The position numbers were made by a program, and so were the translations under genes. The notes under the pieces are model-generated. The model saw only the letters and a program-made list of their open reading frames with translations. It did not search any database and was not told the origin of the DNA. Below are positions 11,195 to 23,884 of a stretch of 64,000 nucleotides of DNA, one piece after another (positions within the stretch are counted from its first letter, which is position 1; each line of letters starts with the position of its first letter). The DNA is taken from NCBI RefSeq assembly GCF_002878395.1, contig NC_061120.1:120031781-120095780 (forward strand). The letters are read 5' to 3'. The stretch comes from Capsicum annuum (Eukaryota; Streptophyta; Magnoliopsida; Solanales; Solanaceae).

Positions 11195-12358
11195 CTTTGT
11201 CATGACTTGAACTATGGCCTTGATGTGACAGGTATCCCAAGGTCATTGTGTACTAAAGACCACCCCCTGAACTTAACCCAAACACCACACAACTCCCAAT
11301 AATAGTTAAATTCTGAACATATAACAAGATAGCATGAAATAATCTCAAAGAATAAAAGAAATTTCTATAACTGATAACTGGAAACCAAATCTAAAACAAC
11401 TAACCAACACCACCCGTGTCAACAATAATCCAACAAATTCTCTACACAAAGAAAACCAAAACTAATCATGGTTGGTACATGTCCCCGACTCTAACAGTGA
11501 CATTGATAATGTAAACTCTTAATTCTAGTCTATGAAATGAACAATGCAAGGTCTAAATATTTTGGAGCATGGAAGCTCACCACTTCACCAATGAACTGAT
11601 GATCTAAGTTGATCCACCTAACTCTGTGCAGGAAAAGTATTAGTATCTTCAGTCCATGCATCATACAGGGATACAACATTTAGAGATAGTTAGTGGGGTA
11701 AATACTAGCATGTAACTCGGGGATAGGGGAAAAATAATGTCAATCAAACCATTTCAAATACCATATAAGCCATATCATAATACATATATAAATAATATGC
11801 TAGTATAGGGAACAAGGTTTAGCATAAATTAAAACATTATCCTAGACTATGTAACTTAAACATCATAATGGGAATCTATGGGTTATATTGGTTCAGCTCC
11901 CCCTACTGAAAGGGCTTCGGTGCGTGTTAGTCGTATGAGCTAGAGAAAATTTGAGAAAAAGATAAGGCCATCAAGGAAACTAGCCATCCAAAAAATATAT
12001 TAAGTGTGACATATGTATACAGATCATCAAGACCAAACCTCATGTTGGCAGACACGAGTTTCCAATATAAGTTATCCAAGAACCATACTTTCACGGTTTC
12101 TCTACATAATCCCTATTAAGACAAATTTAAAGAAGGTTTCACATAACCCAACTGTTAATTAATAAACTAATCATTAAGGCACACCATGGGTATTGGCATA
12201 CCCAAATACTTACAAGTTTATCTCTATACCATATCAATAATATTAAAACTTGGAGGAATGCCTCGCTCCCTTTATTCATTAATATCAAAATCTTGAGGGA
12301 ACGCCTCACCCATTTGTTCATTAATATGATAGTCAACAAGGCCTTTAAATCCAGGTTC

Positions 12359-12363
12359 ATTGG
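12359..12363. repeat. Target site duplication of solo LTR C
   Basis: ATTGG here is repeated at 24495-24499, directly after the TTACA end of LTR C. Five-base duplications are the mark of Ty3/gypsy integrase. It proves C is one insertion, split later by element D. Confidence 0.9.
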
Positions 12364-14413
12364 TGTAACACCCCATAAAAATTCTCTCATAGAATGAGCC
12401 TTAGGGCGTGTCAAAGAAGGCATGATTCCGTCCCTAAAAGATTGAGAAGTGACTTTCTAAGTGAGTATCATTTTAACCATATATAATTTCCTAAATTTTG
12501 AATTTTTATCACATGGAAAATTTGATAAGATTTCCGTCGATATAAGATTCGCCCAAATTCGATACCCGGGTAAGAAGTTATGGCTAATTTAAGTCCTAGT
12601 CGTAAAACAGCATCATTTTAGTGCTTGGCGCATCGCGGAGAGGGTCTACTTGATAATTGTCAAATTTTAGTGGAACTTCGCGATAGTGTCACATTGCGGA
12701 GGACCCCAATTTCTCAATAGTTAATTTTTAGTGGCCTGGCGTGATTATAACACATCGCGCTAAAGTTCCAGGTCCTAACTAGTGGGACAACGCGATGGCT
12801 CCATGTTGCAGTGACTAGCAGATTCCCATTTATCAATTTCCAATGAGCCACCGTGATAGTGGCGCGTCGCGGTGGACCATAAAATTGGGTTCCCAGTTCA
12901 ATTTTTCCAACTTTGTACAAAAGTTAAAAAGGGCACTTTGGACTTTTTCCAAGCCTCTTAAACCATGCAAACACCAAATTGAAGTCATTTACAAGCATTC
13001 TATGAAGTTTTTCTCAAGTTTTCTCTCAACAAAAACCCTAAGTATCCAAAACCTCTTCGAAGAATCTCAAGAATCCACCATAGATTTCTAAATTGAGTTG
13101 AGATTTAAGTTCCCCAAGTTCAAGGATTGCAAGAACTCTCTCTCAAGAGTAAGAAAAAGAGTTTGAAGCAAGCTTGTTCATCCAATTTCATAATCTAAGG
13201 TATGTAGGGTTTTGAATAAGGGTAATTCTTTCACCCTTGTGCCCAAAGGCTTATTTAAACTACAATTCTCTGCAATTTATGAGATTTTACATGAAATTGA
13301 ATTGGGGGTTTTCACCCATTGTTATTGGTTGCAAGCTTTTGATGTTTCTCTTAAATTGAGAGTCTAATGGCATGATTTTTACATATTTTCTTGAGAAATT
13401 GCAGCTAGGTCTATACCCCATGATTTTAATCATTGAGGAGTTAATAGTTGAAATATTTGAGATATTGAAGTATATGAGTATGTTGAGATTTTGAGACAAA
13501 TTGCTGAAATTTTCAGATTTCTACATGAGTTATGAATCTATATTCTATATATTATGGTTTTGATGAGTTTTAACTTGAGATTGAATTATGGGTTATCAAG
13601 CCCTACTTGAGACTTGAGATTTTATGAACTCTTATGCTATAAGCACCCATGATTTGAGTATTCTGAGATTGTTGAGAAATTTTTTAACCTAATGGTCATT
13701 GAGTTTTGAAATCCACTCTACTACATGAGATTACAGATTTGATTATTGGGTTCTTATTGAACCAGGAGATTATTCTAAAGTGGATTTTCATGAGATGAGC
13801 GAGATAAACTAAAGGGAGTAGTATTTAGCACCGAGTTGGGTAAGTTACTATGATTTCTTACCCAGAACTACGTGCCACCATGGTTGGGCCTAAGGCCAAG
13901 ATATTAGGCCCAAGGTCGAGATAAGTGATCACTAAGTTGAGGTTATACTCTTTGGCAAGAGTATGAGGCATCTCCCCAATGTGAGGTCTCTTCCTTAGGA
14001 GGGCAAAATGTTGGTCTCCATGTAGCTCGTATGGTTTATGTCGGTTAAGAGAATCTCCCTTAAAGCCAAAGCTTTACGATAAGATATTTTCCTTTAAACT
14101 AAAATACTTTCCCTTGATATGAGTATTTTTCCCTAAAGCTTGTAATGAGAAATTTTTGTAAAGTGAATAAATTGCATTCAAGTATGTTACAAGGTTATAT
14201 AATTCTGAATTCCAAGTATTTGAGTTCAAAAGAGTTATGAGTTCTTGAGCATTGAAGAAGTTTTATTCTCCATGAGACATATGCATAAGTTGAAAGTATT
14301 GTTTAAAGTTTTATTTAGCCTTGAGTAATGAGAATAAGAGAAGAGTACAAATTTCAAAGCTAAAAATATAATGACTCACGAGATTGTGTTACATGTTCCA
14401 TTTTACATGATTC

Positions 14414-14418
14414 ATGAG
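14414..14418. repeat. Target site duplication of element D
   Basis: ATGAG here is repeated at 23885-23889, immediately after the TATCACA end of D's right LTR. It fixes both boundaries of D to the base. Confidence 0.92.
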
Positions 14419-17198
14419 TGTAACGCCTCGAAATTGGATCCCGAGATGTCACACGGTGCTTAAGGTCACAAGTGACCCCAAGCTAACCCTTCATCTGGCA
14501 TAACCCAAAGCAACTGAATAAAATACATAAAATAGAAGGAATAATGTGGAAATAACCCATAACTTAGTCTGACCAACATGAAAGTAAATTTACACGGTCA
14601 AAATTCTGCTCATATATATACAAATCTGAAACTGAATACACTGACTACTAGTGACTGTCTATGAAACCTCTACTAGCATTGACCAAATATAGCCGGGTCA
14701 TGACTCCCAACTACCCCTACTCAATACGACTGAATACAGAAAATACAATACACCTCAAATCTGAACAACTCAAGTCCCTGAATCAAAAGGACTAATCACC
14801 TGCCGATCGAGAGTTGCGACCCAGCTGAACATGATATGTGCGCTATAGCTTGTACCTATATTTTAATAAGAATGTAGCCCATGGAAATATGTGAGTCAGA
14901 ACTTTGAAATTTACTAAGTATGTGGGGGTGCATGCAACAATATAAATAGTATAATCAATTTTATGAAAACATGCATACGAACAATGATGACTCACTTGGC
15001 TTGAGTTATATCAAATCATATTTTTCGTAATTTTATAATAAACAGTTCATATGATAAAATCTCGTAATTCACGTAAATCATTATAAATCATAAATTATGA
15101 TAAATCATCCTAAATTATCATATCGTCAAAAATCATCATAGGTAATTATAAATCATCATAAATGACCATAAAACATCATAAACATCTCAACTCTTTGACT
15201 CAAATGTCGGAGTGACTCGGTAATTCAAGAAACTTAATCTTATGGACACGGGAGTTTCCTATAACCGACAACCCCACGCGAGCTACGTGGAATACCAACG
15301 TTTGAGACCCCCATTGGAGGGAGCGTCATACTCTTTGCCAAGAAGTATGACCTTAAAACTCCAATAATCACAATTGGGCTCTCTGGCCAATAATATCATC
15401 ATCAAACAAACCTACGGTGGCACATTGGTTTGAAAAAATACCAAATTTCCCTCTCGGTGCTAAGTACTACTCCCCGAACGCATTAGGAAATCCACCACAA
15501 CATCATAAGGTTCTATCATAAAGAGCAAATCAAAACTCTTTCTCATTTATCATATCATATCAATTTGTTGATTCCTAACTCAACACATTTTAGCTCAAAA
15601 CATTTTAATTTTCCTCAACATCAACAAGGTATCAATGCATTGAACCATAACCGACTCAACATTTGGACACGGATATGAAGACTCAATACGTAATATTTTC
15701 AACAATTTAAATCATTGAAACAATCCAGAAAATATCAAGACTCATTGCAACTTTGATATCAATATACCCAATAACTCAAATCGTCATAAGGAGCTCAAAA
15801 TTTGACACATGGCTCGAAAATACTTGGAAATACCAATAATTCATTCTTGAACTTAAAACGTAGATACATGTTTAAAACATATCAATTCTTGATAGAAACA
15901 CCAAGAATCCCACTATTAAATCTGAATTCATAGAACGAAAATAGTCAAATACTCATGTGATTCAAAACTTACAATTCAAATCTTTATAAGTTCATAATCG
16001 AATTATTTAGACATAATTCAACTTACAGAACCATATGAATCCATTAAATAATCATAATTGACAAGGTTGAACAATTTACATATAAATACATAATCAAAAT
16101 CTCATGGTAGGATATCTTTGAACTAAATTCATTTGCCAAACTCATAATAATCCATAATAAAAATTAAAGATACGGGCACAAGAATGGAAGAATTGTTCTT
16201 GTTCAAACCCCACATACCTTAAAATTAAAGATTGGAATGAATTCTTGCCTCGGAACACTATTGACAAAATTGATTGGTGCACCTCGAAGAGCTCGGAATG
16301 GGGACTTCATTTATCGGAATAATTTGGAATTTTCATGGTGGAATTGGAAGATTTAGGAAGGGCAATTTAGAGGTTTAGGGTTTCTTTCTTGGAATTTCTA
16401 TTTGAAAATAACAAACTTTGATGCCCAAAATCAGTTTTTATGCTCATTTCCATGAAATGGGGAAAGGGTGAAATGACTGGATTGCCCCTAAGGAAATTGA
16501 AAAATGGCAGAAAAATCCTGCGTACCTTGGCCACGAAAAACTGAATAACTCCTCGTTCGGGTGTTGTCTTTTTGCGAAATTTATATCGTTGGAAAGATAA
16601 TTCAAAGATCTTTAATTTTATTTATGGTAGGCCATCCAGTTCGTCATATATAAGGAGTTATGATTGACTGAATTAACCCAAATCAAATCCATCCCTCAGT
16701 TACTGATTTGACATGCTGAAATAAATTGATCGTAACTTATTACTCTGATGTTGGAATGGGATAAAACCAATTGTATTAGAAAGAAGAGTCAAATATCTTT
16801 CATTTGATATATAGCAGATCTCCCAGTTCCATATATTCAGGAAGTGATGATTGTTTGAAGTTGGCCCTGAAATTCTGAAAATTTCTGGAGCATGCTAATC
16901 GCATGGTGCCACTGTTTTGGGCACCCAAACGTGCCCTTATGCTACTCCAAAAATTCCAAAACTCACTCGGGATGTATTATGACCTTTTACCATCGCAACG
17001 CAACTTGAAAATCAAAAAACAGATGTCGGAAAAGTTGTCAAATAAATACCCGAAGATCAGAGGTCTAAATGAGAAAGTTTCAACACTCAGCATAATTTTT
17101 TTTTGAGTGCTAAGCTTCTCTTGGAAAGATAAAAAGGCTTTAAAGAATCGACACATTTGGGAGCGAAATATTTAATGGGAAAAACTCGGGGTATCACA
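14419..17198 (-). repeat. Element D 3' LTR (left copy on plus strand)
   Basis: On the plus strand it starts TGTAACGCC and ends GGGTATCACA. The common U5 terminus lies reversed at 14445-14489 and includes a GGTCAC/GTGACC hairpin. A run of imperfect AAATCATCAT-like units occupies about 15060-15185. The hairpin CATACTC/GAAGTATG lies at 15327-15349, and the reversed TAGCACC-type motif (CTCGGTGCTAAGTACTACT) lies at about 15454-15472. A block around 16584-16604 is shared with LTR S. Confidence 0.92.
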
Positions 17199-17232
17199 TC
17201 ATCTGCCCCTTGGAAACATTCGTCCCTGAATG
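17199..17232 (-). other. Element D polypurine tract and adjoining hairpin
   Basis: The minus strand reads CCAAGGGGCAGATGA directly before the LTR start TGTGATACCCC. Next to it (17217-17232) is CATTCAGGGACGAATG on the minus strand, the same inverted repeat that stands beside the PPT of B, F, G and H. Its survival in an element without coding sequence suggests a role in cis. Confidence 0.8.
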
Positions 17233-17459
17233 TTGCTCGTTAGGTTAGGAAGGCAAGGAAAATTGAGGATACGCAACTAAAATAGCTTGATGAACAAGTT
17301 TATATTTTTCTAAGATTTGGAGTACTTTCCGAAGCATAAGCTCATGATAATCACAACGACATAGTTGAGTCTATTACTAAAAGAGTTGGATGAAGGAAAA
17401 ATTATTAACTTCGATTTAAATCTGCATTCACAAAGAAAGAGATGAAAGATCTAGGTATG

Positions 17460-17510
17460 AAAACTCGGGATATCACAATATCTCCCTCTTGAGATCGGTT
17501 CTCCCCGAAT
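17460..17510 (-). repeat. Second PPT/U3-start-like junction inside element D
   Basis: About 280 bases inside the true LTR edge the sequence again reads like an LTR start and PPT: AAACTCGGGATATCACA, then a reversed polypurine run CTCCCTCTTGAG and a CCCCGAAT end. It matches the real junction at 17180-17231 in order and spacing. It may be a remnant of an earlier LTR edge, or a second plus-strand primer. Confidence 0.55.
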
Positions 17511-17841
17511 AATACTAATTGATACACGGGACACTTTATGATCGACCCATGGCTTAATACTTGGGTCAGAAATAAAAGCAAAGGCTAAATAGAATTTGGT
17601 ATCTCGCTTCGACGCAAATAAATCATTCTTGAAATGGTTATGCTCACAAAACTTCAAGTAGTGAGATTGGACCACATCGGAAGATGGAAGAAATATATGA
17701 ATCCGTCGGAATAACTATCAAGTTGAATTTCTAGGTGCACGGACCGAATCAAGACACGCTCTCATTCAATTAGGACATGATTCAAAATCTTTCCAAGGAA
17801 CTTTCAATGCTACTAGGAAGAAATTGGGTTTGGGATATGGT

Positions 17842-17844
<3 letters not shown>

Positions 17845-17893
<49 letters not shown>
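17845..17893. repeat. (TA)n microsatellite
   Basis: About 24 uninterrupted TA dinucleotides lie within element D's interior. A tract this pure in an otherwise diverged element suggests recent slippage growth. Confidence 0.97.
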
Positions 17894-17896
<3 letters not shown>

Positions 17897-20264
17897 ATTT
17901 ATAACTCGACCCCAATTTTAAGTACGGAGCGTAGGTCGACCAGTCTTATATCTAAATAAAATACTAGACCCCACGCAATACAACTTACTTTCAATCTTAT
18001 CAATACGCTTCACACACCGTTTCTCCGCAATACTATTTTCCCCAAATAACAAACTTACTTGATTCAATTCATAATTCTCACAAGGCATTTGCAATCTTGG
18101 CTATTCAAATCTAACTAAGCCAAACTCTCTCTCCTCATTTTCAAGTTTTTTAGAGTCACCAATTCCTCCACCTAACACCATAACATAGCACCATTCCGAA
18201 TTATAAATTTACACACATCCACATTGTTACAATTCCTCATCTCACAGATAATTCTTATTACCACTCAATCAACTCTAATCCACTTAATACTCACTATTTT
18301 CAACCATCATATTCATATCAACAAGTCTTGAAGCTTAGAGAACTATTCATAGGCATATACGCAACTCAACTTATAGCAAGGCCAAGGCTTGCAACTATTA
18401 TCCTCAGACAGGAGATATATTCACAATACATGAGTGCTATGCAAGATCAATTTACAAGAGCTTTTAGCTTAGACTTCTAAATTAACATAGACACCAAAAC
18501 TTATCAATAATATAAACTTTAATCTTCGTCCATATATACATACATGATGTTCAAGCCTATCTTTATAATTACGTATACACTCCTAATCAACACCCATAAA
18601 ACACCTTTTTCAAATTCTACAATCCTTTATTAAGACAACTTCCGGACACTATTCTTAAGAAAACACTCACTAACTTTTCCAATTAACTAAGTCATGCACA
18701 AGACTTCACTTCAATAATTCCCCACCTACAAACCCAAAGAAACCATCACGCAACCACTTTCACAAACATAACACGAAATGCTTCAAATAACCATGACATC
18801 CATCAAAAGCCTAGCCTCAAGCTTACTCCACACTTGCCACCTTAGCTAATATGAACATACCATAATCTTTATCAACAAAAACCTGCTCAATCTCTCCTAT
18901 TATCACCAATGTTCATCCACACTCCCTCGAAAAATAGAAAGTCATGAAAGGGTAGAATATGAAGTGATATTGTGAATGACTTGGTGCGATTATTGAGGCC
19001 GGAGAACTAGGGCACCAAATGCATGAATTCAACCAGAATCAAGATTAAAGATTAAGGATATCCAGGACATAAATTGAATCTTATTGGTCGCTAAGGGTGT
19101 TGCTGGTGGACTGAACTTGAACATACAATAAAACTTAAGCACATGCATTATGAACCGCGAAACTTGAGCTTGGAGTTTATAGCTTCTGGAATGTTGATTT
19201 CGCCCGCTAGAAAAATTGGGGCTCCATATTTCAATAGTTAGGAGAATACATGTTTTCCCATGATATGCATGAACATGTATTATGATCGAGGGAATGAAAC
19301 ATAAGGCATGAGAAAATATCGAAGTCATTGAAAAGGTTGGGGTAAAATAGGATCACACCATTACTTCTCATCACCAACTTGCAACCCACAGATACACCTA
19401 CCTGAATCCCGCAATCTTAACTTAGTAAAAAAAAAATTCTATCTCTCCCTTAGACTTAAGCCAACACTCCAAGTCAACTAATCACCATACAAACTCTAGT
19501 CCACGACATTTGCTTTACTCCAGGTCCCCAGACATACCCATACATAAGATCCATAACTTAACCCGCATAACTACACCCGCGAGCGCAAAACCTATTCTTA
19601 ACATAACTCTCAAATACCTACCAACTTAGACAACTTCAAAAGTTATCATACAACAATTCATGCACTCTGCAGCTTAGATTCTAGCACTTAACATGGATAC
19701 ATCAAACCTTCTCTAAACCATACTAACTTCTTCGTGCTTTACTAACATCACATCTTAAACTAACACCCTCGTCAACCTCTAATGCCAGATTTAACTTACA
19801 ATTACATCGTGTACCACATATCCTCATTCATACTTACTTGATCAAGGATAACACTAACCTCTTAACATTTAATAACTTAAAAAAATCCCCATAACACCTT
19901 GAGCATACTACTACCTCAACACATAATATCATACTTGATCACAAACAAATAGACTTAAGATCCAGTACATATGGTTCAAACCTACTAAATCTCCTCCCTA
20001 TCACTAACATCGTAGCAATTCAATCATTAAATTCATTTTTCTCATCACCCGCTATACAAACTTAACAACTCACTTTGACTACGATTAACAACAATCTCAA
20101 CAACCATTTCCATCTATCAAACACCCCAAATATACTAGTCCACCAAAAACTCATAACGATAATAATCATCCACATTTCCATGGCCTATGCCATAATAATT
20201 TATTAACACCGCCTTCCACCACGTTTCCAACCAATGCAAGAATAACAGAGTAAACAGCCAGCTG

Positions 20265-20387
20265 CTAGTGAATCAAAATAGGCCTCACACGGCTTCACTA
20301 GACTTTGGTTTTGTATTTTGAAAAAGGAAATAAATATCAAAACAATTATGCTAGTGAATCGAAATAAGCCCCACACAGCTTCACTAG
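20265..20387. repeat. Twin 37-base stem-loops with 86-base period
   Basis: Two copies (20265-20301 and 20351-20387) each start CTAGTGAA and end TTCACTAG, a perfect 8-base inverted repeat around a 21-base loop. The loops differ at several places (for example AGGCCTCACACGG and AGCCCCACACAG) but the stems are identical. They lie near the 5' end of the element D interior. Confidence 0.8.
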
Positions 20388-20830
20388 ACTTCAAGTTTTC
20401 ATCAAAAGATGATCAGAAAATATTTTCAAGAAATAAAAGCCTGGTATACCATAATCAAGGATCCGAGAATATGTATCTCTCTTTACCTCAACTGAATGAC
20501 TCAAGAGGGATGAGGGTACATCTTGAGAGCTATGGAACCTTTCCTAGTAATCCCAGGAATATAATCAAGAAAGGAAATTGGAACTAGTTAATCACCCTAT
20601 CTCAATATTTATACACGAATAAGAAAAATATGAAATCACATCATGAATTCTAAGGAAAAATCCAAAAACACTTCCGACATAGGCTTAATGCACAACCTTC
20701 AAGAACGTACATATGATACCTCAATTTTTCAGAACTTAAGAGCACTAATGAAATCATTTTTTTCTAGCTCACTTACAAGCCCGTAATATCAGAGGAGATT
20801 ATCTAAGAAAGCACCATCTATAAGGATTTA

Positions 20831-21083
20831 CTCTTGACTATATCCGATATTTTAGAACAAGGCAAAATGGCCCAATTTATGCAAGATATGAACCCGTATG
20901 AATTTCTGAAGGAACCTTTCCACAGCACGATCTACGACTTGAAAGAAAGGGAACATTTTCTAAATTGCCTCGTAGCCTCTCGAAGAAAAGTACAGACGTC
21001 TCCGTACCTGTCCACAAGACTCTACTAGACACGGCTTCATAGACAACCTAGGATACTTGAACTCTGTTCTCTTATACCAAACT
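20831..21083 (-). other. Element D 5' leader and primer binding site
   Basis: On the minus strand the primer site AGTTTGGTATAAGAG (21083-21069) resembles the tRNA-iMet site with changes. The leader after it has TAGTAGAGTCTTGTGG and GAGAGGCTACGAGG words like the leaders of autonomous Tekay elements (compare B near 1300-1360). So D kept the packaging-side leader while losing its genes. The plus-strand frame at 20834-21028 is a by-product. Confidence 0.7.
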
Positions 21084-23884
21084 TGTAACGCCCCGAAATC
21101 GGATCTCGTGATGTCACATGGTGCTTAAGGTCACAAGTGACCCCAAGCTAACCCTTCATCTAGCATAACCCAAAGCAACTGAATAAAATACATAAAATAG
21201 AAGGAATAATGCGGAAACAACCCATATTTTAGTGTGACCAACATGAAAGTAAATTTACATGGTCATAATTCTACTCATATATATACAAATCTGTAACTGA
21301 ATACACTGACTACTAGTGACTGTCTATGAAGCCTCTACTAGCATTGACCAAAGATAGCCGAGTCATGACTCCCAACTACCCTTACTCAATACGACGGAAT
21401 ATACAAAATACAATACACCCCAAATCTGAATAACTCAAGTCCCTGAATTAAAAGGACTAATCCCCCGCCGATCAAGAGCTGCGATCCAGCTGAACATGAT
21501 ATGTGCGCTACAGCTTGCACCTATATTTTGCTAAGAATTTTGCCCATGGAAATATGTGGGTCAGCACTTTGAAATGTACTGTGTATGTGGGGATACATGC
21601 AACAATATAAATAGTATAATCAATTTCATGAAAACATGCATACGGACAATGATGACTCACTAGGCTTGAGTTATATCAAATCATATTTTTTGTAATTTTA
21701 TAATAAACAGTTCATATGATAAAATCTCGTAATTCACGTAAATCATTATAAATCATAAATTATGATAAATTATCCTAAATCATCATAAATTATCATATCA
21801 TCAAAAATCATCATAGGTAATTATAAATCATCATAAATGACCATAAAACATCATAAACATCTCAACTCTTTGACTCAAATGTCGGAGTGACTCGGTAATT
21901 CAAGAAACTTAATCTTATGGACACGAAAGTTTCCTATAACCGACAACCCCATGTGAGCTATGTAGAATACCAACATTTGAAACCCCCATTGGTGGGAGCG
22001 TCATACTCTTTGCCAGGGAGTACGACCTTAAAATTACAATAATCACAATCGGGCTCTCTGGCCAATAATATCATCATCAAACAACCCTATGGTGGCACAT
22101 TAGTTTGGGGAAATACTAAATTTCCCTCTCAGTGCTAAGTACTACTCCCCGACAAGCTCAGAACACGTTAGGAAATCCACCACAACATCACAAGGGTCTA
22201 TCATAAAGACCAAATCAAATCTCTTTTTCATTGATCAAATCATATCAATTTGTGGATTCCTAACTCAACACATTTTAGCTCAAAATATTTTAATCTTCCT
22301 AAACATCAACAAGATATCAATGCATTGAACCACAACTGACTCGACATTTGGACAAGGATATGAATATTCAATACGTAATATTTTCAACAATTTAACTCAT
22401 CAAAACCATCCAAAAAATACCAAGACTCATTGCAACTTCGATATCAATATACCCAATAACTCAAATCATCATAAGGAAGCTAAAAATTATACATATGGCT
22501 CAAAAACACATGAAAATACCAATAATTCATTCTTGAACTTAAAACGTGGATATATGTTCAAAAAATATCAATTCTTGATGCAAACACCAAGAATCCCAAT
22601 ATTTAATCTCAATTCATAGAACGAAAATAGTCAAATACTCATGTGATACAAAACTTACAATTCAAATCGTTATAAGTTCATAATTGAATTATTTAGACAT
22701 AATTCAACTTACAGAACCATATAAACCCATTAAATAAACATAATTGGCAAGCTTGAACAATTTACATATATATACATAATCAAAATCTCATGGTAGGATA
22801 TCTTGAAAATAAATTCATTTGCCAAACTCATAATAATCCATACTAAAAATTAAAGATACGGGCACAAGAATGGAAGAATTGTTCTTGTTCAAACCCCACA
22901 TACACTAAAATTAAAGATTGGAATGAATTCTTGCCTCGGAACACTATTCACAAAATTGACTAGTTCATCTCGAAGAGCACGGAATGGGGACTTTATTTAT
23001 CAGATTAATTTGGAATTTCCATGGTGGAATTGGAAGATTTAGGAAGGGGAATTTAGAGGTTTAGGGTTTCTTTCTTGGAATTTTTTTTTGAAAATAACAA
23101 ACTTTGATGCCCAAAATCAATTTTTATGCTTATTTCCACGAAATGGAGCAAGGGTGAAATGACTGGATTGCCCCTAAGGAAATTGAAAAATGGCAGAAAA
23201 ATCCTGTGTACCTTGGCCACGAAAAACTGAATAACTACTCGTTCGGGTATTGGATTTTGCAAAATTTATATCGTTGGAAAGCTAACTCAAAGATATTTAA
23301 TTTTATATATGGTAGGCCACCCAGTTCATCATATATAAGGAGTTATGATCGACCGAATTTGACCCAAATCAAATCCGTCCCTCAGTTACTGATTTGACAT
23401 GCTCAAATAAACTGATCGTAACTTATTACTCTAATGTTGGAATAGGGTGAAACCAATTGCATTAGAAATAAGACTCAAAGAGATTTCATTTGATATATAG
23501 CAAATCTCCCAGTTCCTTATATTTAGGAAGTGATGATTGTTTGAAGTTGGCCCTGAAATGCTGAAAATTTCTGGAGCATGCTAATCGCATGGTGCCACTG
23601 TTTTGGACACCTAAACGTGTCCTTATGTTACTCCAAAAATTATGAAACTCACTAGAAATGTATTACAACCTTTCGCCATCGCAACGTAACTTGAAAATAG
23701 AAAAATATATGTTGGAAAGGTCGTTAAATAAATACCCGAAGATCAGAGGTCGAAATGAGAAAGTTTCAACACTTAGCAAATTTTTTTTTGAGTGCTAAGC
23801 TTCTCTTGGTAAGATAAAAAGGCTTTAACGACTATACATATTTGGGAGAGAAATATTTAAATGGGAAAAACTCAGCGTATCACA
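21084..23884 (-). repeat. Element D 5' LTR (right copy on plus strand), 2801 bp
   Basis: It aligns end to end with 14419-17198 and shares the reversed U5 terminus (21110-21154), the AAATCATCAT-like run (about 21730-21850) and the hairpin near 22002-22024, where the stem differs from the left copy. It ends TATCACA, followed by the duplicated ATGAG. It is about 20 bases longer than its partner owing to small indels. Confidence 0.92.

Larger units (their letters stand above)
17511..20830 (-). other. Element D non-coding interior
   Basis: About 3.3 kb is without gag or pol similarity on either strand. The plus strand is C/A-rich and poor in G from about 17950 to 20200. This strand skew is unlike the rest of the window. 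Short open frames (for example 19029-19328 minus and 20318-20587 plus) have no recognisable motif and are not called as genes. The stretch contains the (TA)n tract and the twin stem-loops listed separately. Confidence 0.6.
14419..23884 (-). mobile_element. Element D: complete LARD-like non-autonomous LTR retrotransposon, 9466 bp
   Basis: Two long LTRs (14419-17198 and 21084-23884) flank a 3885-bp interior with no recognisable gag, protease, RT or integrase in any frame. Strand is set by the primer site next to the right LTR (TTTGGTATAAGAG on the minus strand) and the polypurine tract next to the left LTR. The first 200 or so aligned LTR bases differ at about 14 places (counted by eye), mostly transitions. 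The element was probably mobilised in trans by an autonomous gypsy element. The long LTRs and long non-coding interior fit the LARD definition. It inserted into solo LTR C. Confidence 0.88.

Noticed and set aside
17845..17893. (TA)n tract as a replication origin or unwinding element
   Set aside because: It is a plain microsatellite in a non-coding retrotransposon. Nothing else supports an origin.
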